Shown one piece after another: positions 21,663-34,200 of a stretch of 45,165 bases of DNA (its first letter is position 1; the number at the start of each line of letters is the position of its first letter). This stretch comes from Dinochytrium kinnereticum (taxonomy: Eukaryota; Chytridiomycota; Chytridiomycetes; Chytridiales; Chytridiaceae), in contig JADGJT010000178.1 of the NCBI GenBank assembly GCA_027604005.1, forward strand, positions 1 to 45,165. The letters are read 5' to 3'. Under the pieces are notes generated by a model. The model did not search any database and was not told the DNA's origin. It worked only from the letters and a program-made list of their open reading frames with translations. A program made the translations under genes and the position numbers.

Positions 21663-22041
21663 TGCTACAAAAATTTGTCACTCCACCGGCGAGAAGAGCT
21701 GATCAAAGGAGAGACGCGGGCAGCAATCGATGCTCACGTTGATGCTGTTGACGGCGATCCTCGACGCGCGCGCACTCAGTCGGAGCGATTCAGACACGCA
21801 TGCGACGGACGCGTTCCCCTCTGCAGCGGTTCTTTGAAGGCAGAACGCGCCGTCCACTGTGCATGCTTGACCAGCCTGCGTCTCCTGCCCCCCTTTCAGC
21901 ACATTGCTCGCTGCCCTTCCCTCGACCATCGTCAGTGCCCACGCATGTATAGTAAGCAGTAAGAGGGTGATTGATGGGTGCTTCTGAGACTGCTGGTCGG
22001 ACTTTTCCAACTGAGTGCGACGACAACAAAAAAACAATTGT

Positions 22042-22086
22042 CACCTCACCTCACACCTCACACCTCACACCTCACACCTCACACCG
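22042..22086 (+). repeat. CACACCT-type 8-9 bp tandem array
   Basis: About five near-perfect units of the form cacacct(ca) sit in the divergent intergenic region. It is a simple-sequence array; it could also act as a transcription-factor binding cluster, since it lies within 200 bp of one start codon. Confidence 0.75.
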
Positions 22087-22122
22087 CACCTGCCTACTGC
22101 CCTCGGCTGCCTGCGCTGAAGG

Positions 22123-22205
22123 GGAACGAAGGAACGAAGGAAGGGAAGAAAGGAAGGAAGGAAGGAAGGAAGGGAGGAAGTGAAGGAAGGAAGGAAGGAA
22201 GAAAG
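22123..22205 (+). repeat. GGAA/GAAG microsatellite
   Basis: The purine-only stretch of ggaa repeats, with occasional variants, ends just before the ATG at 22216. It creates a purely artefactual in-frame N-terminal extension (MKEGRKEER...) to exon 1 of the next gene, so I start that gene at 22216 instead. Confidence 0.85.
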
Positions 22206-22215
22206 GGAGAACGGG

Positions 22216-25200
22216 ATGGAGAGGAACAGGTCTGCAGGGAGCAATGGCCCTCCAAAAGCCGATTCACCCTCAACCACCTCCTCCTCGTCAGCCGCAAATC
22301 CAAAGCAGAGAAAGTCTATTGCCCCTACCGCCCTCGACCCCTCATCCGCCGGAATGATTCCCAGCAACCTCACCTCTGCCGCGAGGAAGCGGTCCATCAA
22401 GAAGCTCACTGCCGCCATCCCTGGCACACCACTGTTTGGGTTCGGCCATCTGCCCATCAAGAGGTTGGCTGATATTGCCAGCCAGCTCATTGAGAGGAGG
22501 CTGGCTCCAAAGAGCAAAGCGAGGCGGTGGTGGGATCTTGTTCGGTCTCATGTGGTTCGTTTGCTTTTTCATCAAGCGTTCCTCGCTCTTCAATGCAGTC
22601 ATTCACAACCCCTTTTCTCTCTCACTTCCTTTTCGTTCTTTAGAGGCAAGGATTCTTTCAATCTCTGCTGAAAACAAGGGAAGAAACAACATCCGACTTT
22701 CTTTCCCTCGTCGAACGCATGTGGACGCTAGTCCACAAATACGCGCCAGATGAGCAGGCCCGTCAAGCAAAAGACTCCACCACAGAATTCGTCTTAGCCG
22801 GATGGGCAAAAATCAAAGCAGCCCAACATGCCGTGGCCCGTCTAAAGGCCCGGAAAAGCATCGACACTCTTCCCGTAGACCTCCACAAAAACCGCAACAA
22901 CAACAACATAAACGACCGTCCGCAGACAGAGAAATCCGAGTCTGCTTCCACCGATAGAATAGCGGGCGATGGAAATGATGATACCATCGGAAGAAAGTCT
23001 CGCGTTCCGGGGACTGCTGGGCTAAATGACGCTGTGAATGGCTACAATGCGTTTGACTCTGCGGAGGACGAGGCAGATGCAAGGGAGTTTGATGATTCGC
23101 CTGAGAGGTCGGGAACACATGGGAGGGGAAGTCTCGGAATTGAGGGCCTTAGTTTTGACACCGTACCCAATGTGAATGTTAGTCAAGTTCTCAAGAGAAT
23201 GGCTGATGGGCTTTATGAGCAGCCAGTCGGTAGGCACTATCAATCACTCTATGCAATTCTCTATCTACTGCGGTCTATTAACCTTATAAAATATCAATAG
23301 ATGAGGCCGACTTTTACACCGTTCAAGTTCACTTTAACAGAGCCTGGAAACTACTCCTTCTTGGATTAACCCAAGCGGAGTCATTCGCACGCTACATGTC
23401 AATGTGCGCCATCCGTCGTGCGATCCCCATCATCAACGACACCCTCCTCGACTCCACAACGCGAGAGGTCATTATTCACATATCTCTTAAAACAGAAACT
23501 TTTTTTTTCATAAATTCTCTTTCCTTCTTCCACTAACATCTCCTTCTACTCGAAAATTAGAATCTTATCCTGGTTCTAGCGAATCTCATGATATCCGATG
23601 AGAGAAAAGAGAACAGATTGAAGGCGGTTTACCTTTTGGGGCAGCTCGGTCTTCATCTTGGGAGTGTGCGAGAGCATGATCACCTTTTATTGAGAGTAAG
23701 AATCCCCTATTCGTCCTTACTGCCTTTCCATATCATATAAAAAACTAATATATTTATCAATAGGCGTTCAAAGAACTCGCAAGACGCTTACTCGAAATCC
23801 AATACGAAGAAAAAGCATCTCAAGTAACCTCCTACCCTACACTCTCATTGAAATCTAATTCTCTCCCCCTTTCCCGTCTTCTACCTAAACCAGGACCCCA
23901 CCGCAAAATTCAAACCCGACCTCCGCGCTCTAAAAATCTATCTCCTACACGCCATCGGGAAATTTACCCGCTACGTTCACAGAAGCTCTAGGTACATGGA
24001 AGACCTAGTGGTCTACATGCTCCACGAAGAATTCGCAGTAGGGGACACAAAGCTCGCATCCAAAGGTGGAGGTGGAGGAGGTGGCAATGCCAGCAAGCAG
24101 CAGTCTCATCAGACGGTGGAAAAGTCGGAGTCGATTTATGTTATTAGAGCTTTGCTGGCGGTTTTAGATAATGAGGTTGGGGGGCGTCTGTTTTTTTTTG
24201 TTTTTTTTTTCTGCTTAGTGGTTTTTTTTGATGCTGGGGGTGCTGAGAGGGAATTGCTATTCATTTGTGTTCACATTTATTCATTAATTGCCTTTTTTAA
24301 TATTTGTTTTGTTGTTTTTTATAGATGAAGCATACAGATTACAACGAAAAGTACATCGGAGCCATTTTTAAGACTTTCGTACACCCTTTAATGAGGGTAT
24401 CAAATCAAGGAATGCAGATGATGGCCGTTCAATTCATTAGGTAGAAGCCCTTCCCTTCCTCCCTACTTTAAACAGGAATCAATTCTAACCAACCTACCGC
24501 CTGCTACCGATATTTTTTCATTCCCATCACTCCGTCCTCTTATAATATTCATCCCATCTTGTAATAATTTATCGTAGTAACTGGCTCCCAATCACCAACG
24601 AAGACGCCGTAATGATTGGATTGGAAACGCTGGAGGCTGGGTTGAAGGCCACAAAAGAGTTGGGCGTCCCGAATTTCAGGAAGGAGCAGTATGAGTTGGA
24701 GATGAGGAATCTTCGAAAGGTAAAACCCCCATCTTAAAGCAGTGAGAGGGAGCCGCACATTACCCTGAATCTTCTTAATAATCACCCTTTTCCCTCAATA
24801 TAAAACTTCCAAGAAAATACAAAATCTCCTACTCAGACCCCATGTTAAACCCCTTTTCTGTCCTTTCCACGTTTACCATTTCTCCTAACCCTTTCTTCCT
24901 TCCGCCACAACCCACACCCCCACACCGTCCTCCTTCTCAGCGCCGGATTTCGGAAGAATCCCGCATGGCCATCCGATCTAAACTACTCCGTCAACTTCTT
25001 CAAATGCCCGGAACCTATGCCAAACTCCGTCCGGCGCAAGACCATCCCGGTTTTTTCGTGGACGTAGACTCCAGCATGATGAACACAAAGGGCATTGTAG
25101 TGAGCTTACCGATTCATCCGAAATCAAGCGTAACGTTGACGAGACCCTTGCCGCCGATTCCGGGGGTTCCTTTGGCTGTTACTACCATTCCTCCGGTTTT

Positions 25201-28200
25201 TATGGTAGGTAATGGGGAGACACAAAGAGAAATGAAGGGGTTGTGTTGCTTGCTTGCCATGTTTCTATTTTTGTTGAAGTTTCAGCCGTTAAATGGTAGA
25301 GGGTGTGTCATTTTAATTGTCCGGTTTTTTTTTCTCTTGTCTTCCTTTTTTGGGTCTTAGGAACAAGCATGGGCCGAAAAACTCCCACCACCCAAATTCA
25401 AGTATGAGTTCCTAGAACGCACGGGAGCTATCCCCGGCCTCCCCTACGGCTACACATATACCCCATCCCTACTGGTAGACGTCTACGCGATGAAAGGCAT
25501 CGACCCGAAAGAATCCTCCAACACCTCCTCCACACAACTCATGAAAAAAACAACCACCCAACCGCCAGTCCCCGGCTCCACCCGATCCTCCGTCCGAGCC
25601 TCTGGCGCCGTTCGACCTTTTAAAGATCGAGCAGCAGGGTCAATCAAACCACTTCAGGGCGCTACAATCCCCGAAAGTGGTGACCAACCTATGCCGCTCC
25701 TAGGAAAGCGTGCCTCTATGAACCCCGCCCAAGCGCGACTCCTGATCGCAGCAGCAGGGGAGTCGAAGCGAGGGAACCAACGAGGATCATCAAAAGCTTC
25801 AACAGGAGGGTTTGGATTTGTTCGACGCTCATCGGTTTCCGAAAAACACGTCAAGGGAGGGTCAGCCGGAAAACCGCGTCGCCGCAACTCCGAGATCAAG
25901 CCGGGTCCCATTCCAACTGGTATGATTCGCGCGCCACCCAAAGAAGAGGCAAGACCCGAAAGCCGTGATATGGTACGCTCGTCCAACGTCAAAGACCGAG
26001 ATATCGCCTCCAGTGAGGGCAAGAAAATGCCTGCTGGGTTTTTGACCATGTGTCCGTTTCCCGGGTATGATCCGGATCGTTTTGATAAATCTGTACCGAT
26101 TGTTTCGGCAATTTATCAGAGAATCAGAGGTGGAGTTAGGGGTTCTAGGAGTGGGGGAAGTGACGGGGGGGACGTTTCATCAGATTTCGGGACTCCTGCT
26201 TCTAGAGGGTCTGGCAGTAGAGGCTCGGATCTGATACCAACTGGGTTTACAGGTGATCGGAACCCGGTTTTATGGCCTCATAGGCAACAGTGAGTTTGTT
26301 TGTTTATATCTCCAGCTATGTTTTCACCTCAAAGTTTTTGTCTCATTAACGTGTGATTCAAAGGGGTCTGAATACTGTAACCCAGCTCACCGACTTTCCT
26401 GTATTTGCTCCTGTCCTGTTTGACATTATACAACCGGGCACCACAAACCTCCAACGCGTATTATGCCAGGTGACAAGCATCAATAAGGATATATCAGCCG
26501 TTAGCGTTCAAAAAGGTGGCAGCAATGATAACCTTCTTTCAGTCGGAGCAACTTTCAACCTCTTTATCCGAAGTCGATCAAACCCAGAGGAATGGAACTG
26601 CATTAATCTGGAAGTCATCGACGATGACTATCAAGATAGTAAGTCTTCCCTTAGGGACGTTTCCGAAAATGCTAATAATTATCTTTTCTACCAACAGACT
26701 ACGTGTTCGGCTCTATCCGACCCAAAGGTGCCAGCGGATCCGGGTCAATAGCAAGCTCAGTAGGATCTCTGTTAAGCATGTCACGCATCAGTCCAAACCG
26801 CGGAGACATGCGTAGAGGCAGTATCACCCCCATGCGAGGTCCAGGAGCCTCTAGCGCGGGCTCAAATTCCGGTGGAACTGGTCTCCCGAGTAACTTCCCC
26901 CATCCTGCAGGATTCACCAACAATGGAGATCCGTACTTCGCGCCTCCGGTAAACCTGCCACCCATTCCAGGGGGCTATACCTCTGAAAATGTGCCATACT
27001 TTGGGAAGACGGCTATGGTGAAGCCTCAGGCTGCTGGGATGACTACGGACGGAATTAGATTCTATTCTCCGGATGGGAAGTTGGGAGAGGGATCTAGGAA
27101 TCAAATTGCTGGGTATGATAATAATGGACAGCCTTTTTACATTCCGCGAGGGTGTACGCTTCCACCTCCTGTTGGGTTTACAACGGACGGAATAGCTTAT
27201 TATGATATTCCTTCTCTAATGCACCACCGCGGAATAATGATCCTCCCCATGTCCAAGACCGATCAAGCTAACTGGCCAACTTTTGACGAAGAAGAAGATC
27301 TCTTTATTGAAACCAGTGACTCTGACGAGGAACACGAAGAGGTTCGCAAAAAGGGAAGAGAGCCGCGATTGATCAGAGTTCCCGGCAAAAAAATCGACAG
27401 CATGGCCCTTACAAATGCTCTCATCTCAACCCTCGAAGCCGTTCAACCTGAGCTGAAACAATCCTTTTTCAACAGTCGACCACGAGCGATTGGAACTATT
27501 CATAGGTTACGAGACTACTCTAGAGCAGGATTTGAGAATGGCCTATACTCTGACATAGACGAGGAGGCGATTGCTGACCCTTCTGACACAGTTGCATTTT
27601 TGAAGGAGAGTGAGGATTTTGCGTACCTCAAGCCCACCCATATGAGGGTTGCGATTGAGCCGTCCGTCCTTGATTTTCAGAGCGTTAATGCGCCTGTTAC
27701 TAAAGTTGCGGTACTGCGGTACCGCGCAGGAAGAGGAGATCATGAGGAGCGAGACTTTTTCGTATCAGTTCTGCCTACCGATATATTTGTCGTCCAATCT
27801 TTCCATCTTCGTCTTCAAGGTGAAGGAGTTGCGCAAATCACTCTGACGTACTATCCTCGCGCGATGCAATCAGACCGCGTTGAAGGATCTATGAGTTTGA
27901 TCGATGACACAGGCAAGAAACTCGCCTTCTGTAGCCTTATAGCCCTTCGGCAAAGCTTCGTTCGTATCTCCCCTACCTTCATTGACGCAGGTTGGATCCT
28001 CCGAGAACGCAAAAAAGAGATACAATTAAAAGCTGAGAACGTGTCAAGCTCGGTTGCAACACTCACGCTCGATCTTCAAAGTGATATAGAGGAGCAGACG
28101 GCCAGTTTAGCTGCTGCTGCCATGCTTGCGGGTCAGGAAGGGATCACACCGGATGCGATTATAGAGAGCATTGGGCGTCAGAAACCTTTTTCGTTGTCGA

Positions 28201-31200
28201 TAAAGTCGGTGAGGATGCAACCGGGAGAGTCTAAGCAGATTTCTGTGATCTTTGAGCCGGCTAATTTGGGGAGATTCGCAGATGTGCTAGTGATTAGCGC
28301 CCCGGGTGGGGATGTCATTAAGGTGAATGTTCAAGGGATCGCTGGTATTCCGATTGCTTTGTACCCGGAAGGAAGGGATAATTCTCTCGCCGGAGGAGAA
28401 GCATTGACAAGGGAGAGAAGTGATTTCATGAAAAAGTTTAGAAGAGCCGAATCGTCGCTTCCTAGAACTCATATCCCGTTAACTAATGACGATGTAAACA
28501 TCATTCAAAACATGATGTCGGCGACTGCCGACGCCGAAAGTCGTAAAGAGGCTCATACGCTGGATTTCGGTATCTGTTCGGCCGAGCCTCAGACCATAAT
28601 GCGATGCGTAACCATCATGAACCTCTCTGACAGCATGATCACTATAGGACTATTTCCTCACAACCCCGCCGTAACTTGTCCTTACCTGGTCCGGATTCCT
28701 CCACGAATGGCGAATACCGTCGAGGTTGTATTGAACATTGGTGAAGGGAATGGGGCGATGAAAGGAAACCTACGGACGGCGATCGAGGTGATCTGTCCGG
28801 AGTTTCAGAATATTCCGCTGTATATATTGGCGTACATTGGCCAACCGACGTTCTTCCCAACGTGGGATTTCGCGTTTTTCAAGCCTTGTCTGCCTGGACA
28901 GACTGAGCAGCTTACTCTTACGCTTGTCAATGACTCTCACTACGACATAAGCTTTGTCCTTCAAGGCCTTGGAAATAATGACAAGAAGAATCCAAGGCTT
29001 AACTTCTTTTCGGCAACAGCGTCGCAGGATGAGGAGGAGCCTTCAAAGATTAGAGCATTCTCTATCTTGCCTGTCGTCATTGGATTCACGGGTGTTATTC
29101 GAGGTCCACTGATGAAGAGGTTATCGATTAGATTGCTCAAACCTTTCAACGTTGACTTCAACGCCGCCATCTCCGGAAATCCATTGTCTATAATCGGAAT
29201 CTGTCTGGAACCCTATCGACATCGGCCTGGGGAGCTTCCTGATAAGAATGGTATCGACTTCCTTCGTATGTGGATGTCACACCCTAAGCGACTTATTGAT
29301 GAGTACCCAGCCGAAGAGTCAGAAAAGGAGAAGAGGTTCGATCTCAGCTCTGTCGCTGTTCAGAAGAGACCGATGAGTGATACACCAAACTGTGAGGTCA
29401 ACTTCTTCAAGGATTCGTTAGTGTTCCGACAGCCTAGACCCGATAGAGTATCAGATGATACTCATATGAGACGATCACAAATCTTGCCGATTATGGTTCA
29501 GCATCGAGGGACGAAAGAGTTATCAACAGACTTTTTTGGATCAACATTATTCAACATAGATCCAAGATCTCGGGATATGAGGAAAGGGGACACTGTTAAC
29601 TTTGATGTTATGTTTACACCACCTCATGATGCCGTAGATCATATTACCACTTTTGGATTTGGTATCGCTATCGTTCAAGAAGATCACTCGTTTCATGCAA
29701 TCCAGCTTATGAGCCAGCCGTTTACCGATTTCCTCGTTTACCCGCTCGTCGGAAAAGACGGGAACGTGATTATTGATTTTGGTCGGGTGGAATTAAGCTC
29801 TAGTGCGCTTGATATTCACACGAAATTCCTAGTTCTCTGCAATACACACAATACCTCCTTCTCATGGAATCTTAAATTAGTAAGCTCGAAAACAAAATTC
29901 ACAGCTTTCGAGGCAGCCATGAATTTTGGTGAACTTCATTCCTTTGAGACTTACGCTGTACCTTTCAAGTTTCACTGTGATACTTCAGGGGTTTTTGAGA
30001 GCATTGCTGAGATAAGCATTAAGGAGACTATGGATAGGCTGGCCAAGCCTGCGAAGATTACGAATGTAATTTTGAGAGGTCAGACTGTCAATACTTCACT
30101 CTCAGGATTCCCTGATGGTATAGATTTTGGCTCTACGGTTGTGATGCACAAAAAGAAGCGACGCTTTGTGATCAGCAATACGGGGACAACAGAAGCAATG
30201 GTGACGCTTCTAACGAGGCCGCCCTTCGTGATCACCCCCAAATCATTCCAAATCGCGCCAAAAGTCTCTCAGGAGCTTGTTGTGACATTCTCGCCAACGG
30301 AATCACGAACATCGACAGTAAAGATGCTTATATTCTCTAATCAGAAGCTCTATTTGATTCCCTTAGTTGGAGTGGGAGGCACGGCCGAACTTATATGTGA
30401 GAAGTATGACTCAAAGGATATTGACTTTGGGAATCAAAGAGAGGGTACTGTGGCATGGCTTTCAGTTTACCTCACAAATAAGGGAACGCTACCGCTTTCT
30501 ATTAAGGCGATCACGGCAGACTTGCCAGAGCTCATCAAAGTTGAGTTCCTTAACGTCACATCTACCGTGCCGTATGAAGGGAACCAGCTGTCAAGCAAGG
30601 CTCAGGTATCGATCAGAAAGGATTATTGGGGAATTATTCGTCGAAAGATGAAGGTTTTTGCTATCCTGAATGGTCTCACCAAAAAACACATCAGTGAAGC
30701 GGCACTTAAGGGTATTAGGCGGGCGGGCGGGGGACAAGAGGAGGACGGGATTCCTGTTAGCGTGTTCAAAAAGGGATCTATTAACGTGATGGAACAGACA
30801 ATGATTCCAGCGATCCCACAACTACGGCCGTTCTACTCCTACCATTTCCGTTTAGGATACCTTAACAAATATCAGCCTCGCAAGGAAACCGACATTCAGT
30901 TCCATTATATGCCTATTACCACAGACGAGGAAATCACTAACCTTCCGTCTCTTCTAAAATCGATGTCTGTGAGGGTCGTTGGGAACGTTTATCGGCCTCT
31001 GGAGTTCTTTCCTCCGTTCCACGACTTTGGATTAGCCCCAGCAGAGTCCTGGAGTGCCGTTGATAACCGCCGAAACTACCAGTGGCGCCTGAATGAAAAT
31101 TATGGGGTATTTAGGTCTGGTCAAAGCAAAGAGGGCTCGACGTTTTACCTTCAAGTTCTGAATATGTCTATGGAGGCTCAAAATCTGTCTTTGCAATTCA

Positions 31201-34200
31201 TAAATACAGAGTTTTGGGTTAGTGGAAGGCAGTGGCATGTTTTGCCGGGGGAGAAATTAGAGGTCCCCATCGAATTCCACCCTTCGAAAGAGCAGCTACA
31301 GTACCGCGGCGAAGCTAGATTTGTTCATAACTATGGAGTGCAGACTATCCGGCTTTCAGGAACTGGTGCATCTGCGGATCTGTCTGCCGATGATGTTTTA
31401 GACTTTGAAAGTCTAAAGCTTGGATCGATTGGCAAAAGGTCTTTACGATTGACGAATAGGGGTCTTATAGAGTGCCGGTATCGATTGGAGCTAATACAGC
31501 CATCCACTGATTACAGGCTCCTGAATGATGAGCCCTTTGAACATGAAGGCGTCGTCGCTTCAGGATCTACAGAACTACTTGATGTTGAGTGCTCTTGCCA
31601 ACGCGAAATCTCTGGTAAAGCTACGGTCGTGGTGAGGTGGGAGAGAATTCCCCGAGGTATATGGGAAGAGATTACCATTCCGATCGCAGTGCAAATCGGC
31701 GTCCCGTTGTTCCGATTAAGCTCAATGGAACTCGACTTCAAGACAACCTATATCAACGTGAATAAGACCTTAGAGATAGAGATAGAGAACGATGGGAATG
31801 CATCTTGTTTGTGGAGTGCCGAGAGCAAGTCCCCCCTTTTGATTATTGACCCTGATAATGGGTCGATTCCTCCGGGGGACTCAATATTTGTCGAGATTAC
31901 TTATGTTCCAGAGAATTACACCCCGCTTTCTTCCGAGATTGTCTTTACAACAGACGTCGGTGTAAAAACGTTGATGTGCTACGGTATAGTCGGCATTCCT
32001 TATTTGATGATACCTGAGGAAGCCATGAATCTTAACTTTGGAATATCTGCAATCGACAAGACTCACACCCGGCCAGTCATTTTCTCCAATACCAGTGCAA
32101 AGCCTATTGAGTATGAGATTGTAATCTCGGACTTACTGAAGGATGGCATCCCGTCGAGGCCTGATGAGTTTGAAATATTCTTCGCGAATCCGACACACGG
32201 TGTGATTCCGCCAAACTCAACGGCATCAGTTAGTTTTCAAGCGGTTCCTAAAGATTACAACTCAACCGTTTCTGCAACATTCACTGTTAGGACAAGAGAT
32301 GGTGAACAGTATATTGGTCATCTTACCGCCACAGGAGGGAAAGCAATCATTAAGATTGCACCCCCCACCGTTGCAGAGGAAATTGGCGTGAGAACTCAAA
32401 CGGCCGAGATGAAAAAAGTAAAGCCACTGTCTCGTGGGAAGAGCTCGACGCCGAAGATATCACATTTCGAGACGGCGCGCCTAGCGTTCCAAAGTCATAT
32501 AGAGAATCTTCAGGATGTTCTTGCTGGTCTTAGAACGGCGGAGATGGAGGCTTCGGAAGAGCAAAGGAACCGACGCAGAAAACAGATGCAAAGCTCAGAT
32601 ACGAGCGGGCGAACTACCGCAAGCATGGAATCTGGGTCGACACGAGACTTAAAGGATTCTGAAAATGATGAAAGAATAAGCTCAAATCAGGCAAAAGGCA
32701 AAAGCTCATCACATACGCCTAGAGACAACGAGGAAGGACTAAAAGATTACAATAATCTTGTCAATATTCTTTCTAAATCGTCTGGGAGGCTGCTCGGAAA
32801 TGCTAAAGCGTTACAGGAAACTCTGGAAAAGGCAAAGTCGGCGAGGAAAGGAACAACTGCTCCAGAAGGAAAGAGAAGTAACTCCAGAGGTGGTAGTGCT
32901 AGTGATGCTATTGAATCGAGAGAACGTTCTCAAAGCCAGAAGTCTGGGAGGAGGGATATTTCAACGGCCTTGACCCCTTATGAGGCGAATTTGCTTGAGA
33001 AGGCTGGAGAGGAGCAACGGAGACGCATGTCGTCTGGTACCAGGATTTTTGACGGTTCAGATCTTCGAACACGAGTTAAGCGGGCTGCCGGGTCATCTCG
33101 AGTCGTAGGCTCAGCTCAGGCTCTCGTCCACGGCAAAGGCGCTGGAGCTAATAGTGATGGCGAAATTTTGGGAAGGAAGACTGCTTCCGGCCGTGTACGG
33201 CTTCAGTCTAAACCGGCAACAGCTCTCAAACACATTGATGATAGCCAAGAAAATAGTGACAGTAACCGAGAAGGTGGGTTTTCTAAGTCTGATCAGCCCG
33301 ATGCTAGATCGGATTTCAATATCGATGATCCTCCTGAAAGGCAAAGATCAGCCCCTCGAAGCTCAGCCTCTGCACGCAGAAGAAGAGCGGCCATTACCGA
33401 GGACCACACTGAAATTGAAGAATCAACTGCAGTACGGTACCTTGATCAACTTTCAACATTGGAGGCAGAGCTTGAGGAGCTCACTACCGCACTTCAGGCT
33501 GACATCAACGCAACCTCCGCACCTATTTCACCACAGGCGGGTATTGGGAGATATAATCCTGGAACACCACGAAGAGCCGCTCGCTCTCGTGAGCATGAGA
33601 AATCATCGTTTTCTTCGAAAAAGGCCCATGGAAGGTCTCGCACTAAACGCTCACGCCCCGCTAAGGAATTAAGAAACCAAGAAGAGGACTCGGGGATGGC
33701 TGAAGTCGCAGCCGAGTTTGATTCCGTAAGGAGGCCGGTAGAGGATTTAATGGCTCTTGCCCAGCAGATGGTTTCTGACACCAGCGCTATCGTGGATCCG
33801 AAAGTTCAGAAGGATCTTTTGGAGGAGATCAACAACAAAATTATTGAGAGTACTCGAGGTGTGATAAAGGCTGTTAAAGATCAACTGGCAAACAGATGGA
33901 TTGTAAACAGGGAGTTTTTGTCATCGGCACTACGAAAAGTGCAGCAAACGACTCATATAATGGAAGCACTTTCCGTTGCAGAGCCTCAGTCAGAAAAGCT
34001 TGAGAATGACTTCAATATTGGTCTGATTCGTGGGGGTAACAGACTCACCGATGTACTCTTGTTCAACCTCCCTAACTGCGGCAATCTTCCATTTGACTTT
34101 GAGATCAAGGAAGACGAGACCTTGAGTTTGAGGCCCCAAGACGTTGATTTATCGGATCAGACAGTTGAACTCTTCAAACTAAGTCCTATGAAAGGAGAGA

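Larger units (their letters stand above)
21663..22215. promoter_or_regulatory. divergent promoter region between RTF1 and the giant ASH gene
   Basis: RTF1 and the giant axonemal gene are transcribed away from each other across about 550 bp. The left half is moderately G+C-rich. The right half carries a CACACCT array (22042-22086) followed by a GGAA microsatellite. No TATA box stands out. ORFs on both strands here are short and show no family signal, so I read it as shared 5' regulatory DNA. Confidence 0.5.

Noticed and set aside
21678..22037. Minus-strand ORF with a hydrophobic, signal-like N-terminus upstream of RTF1
   Set aside because: It overlaps two other open frames, has no family content and lies in the divergent promoter; RTF1 already has a good start at 21662.
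22065..22517. Minus-strand ORF of 150 codons with a Pro/Phe/Leu/Ser repeat
   Set aside because: It is the antisense of the GGAA microsatellite and of ASH exon 1.
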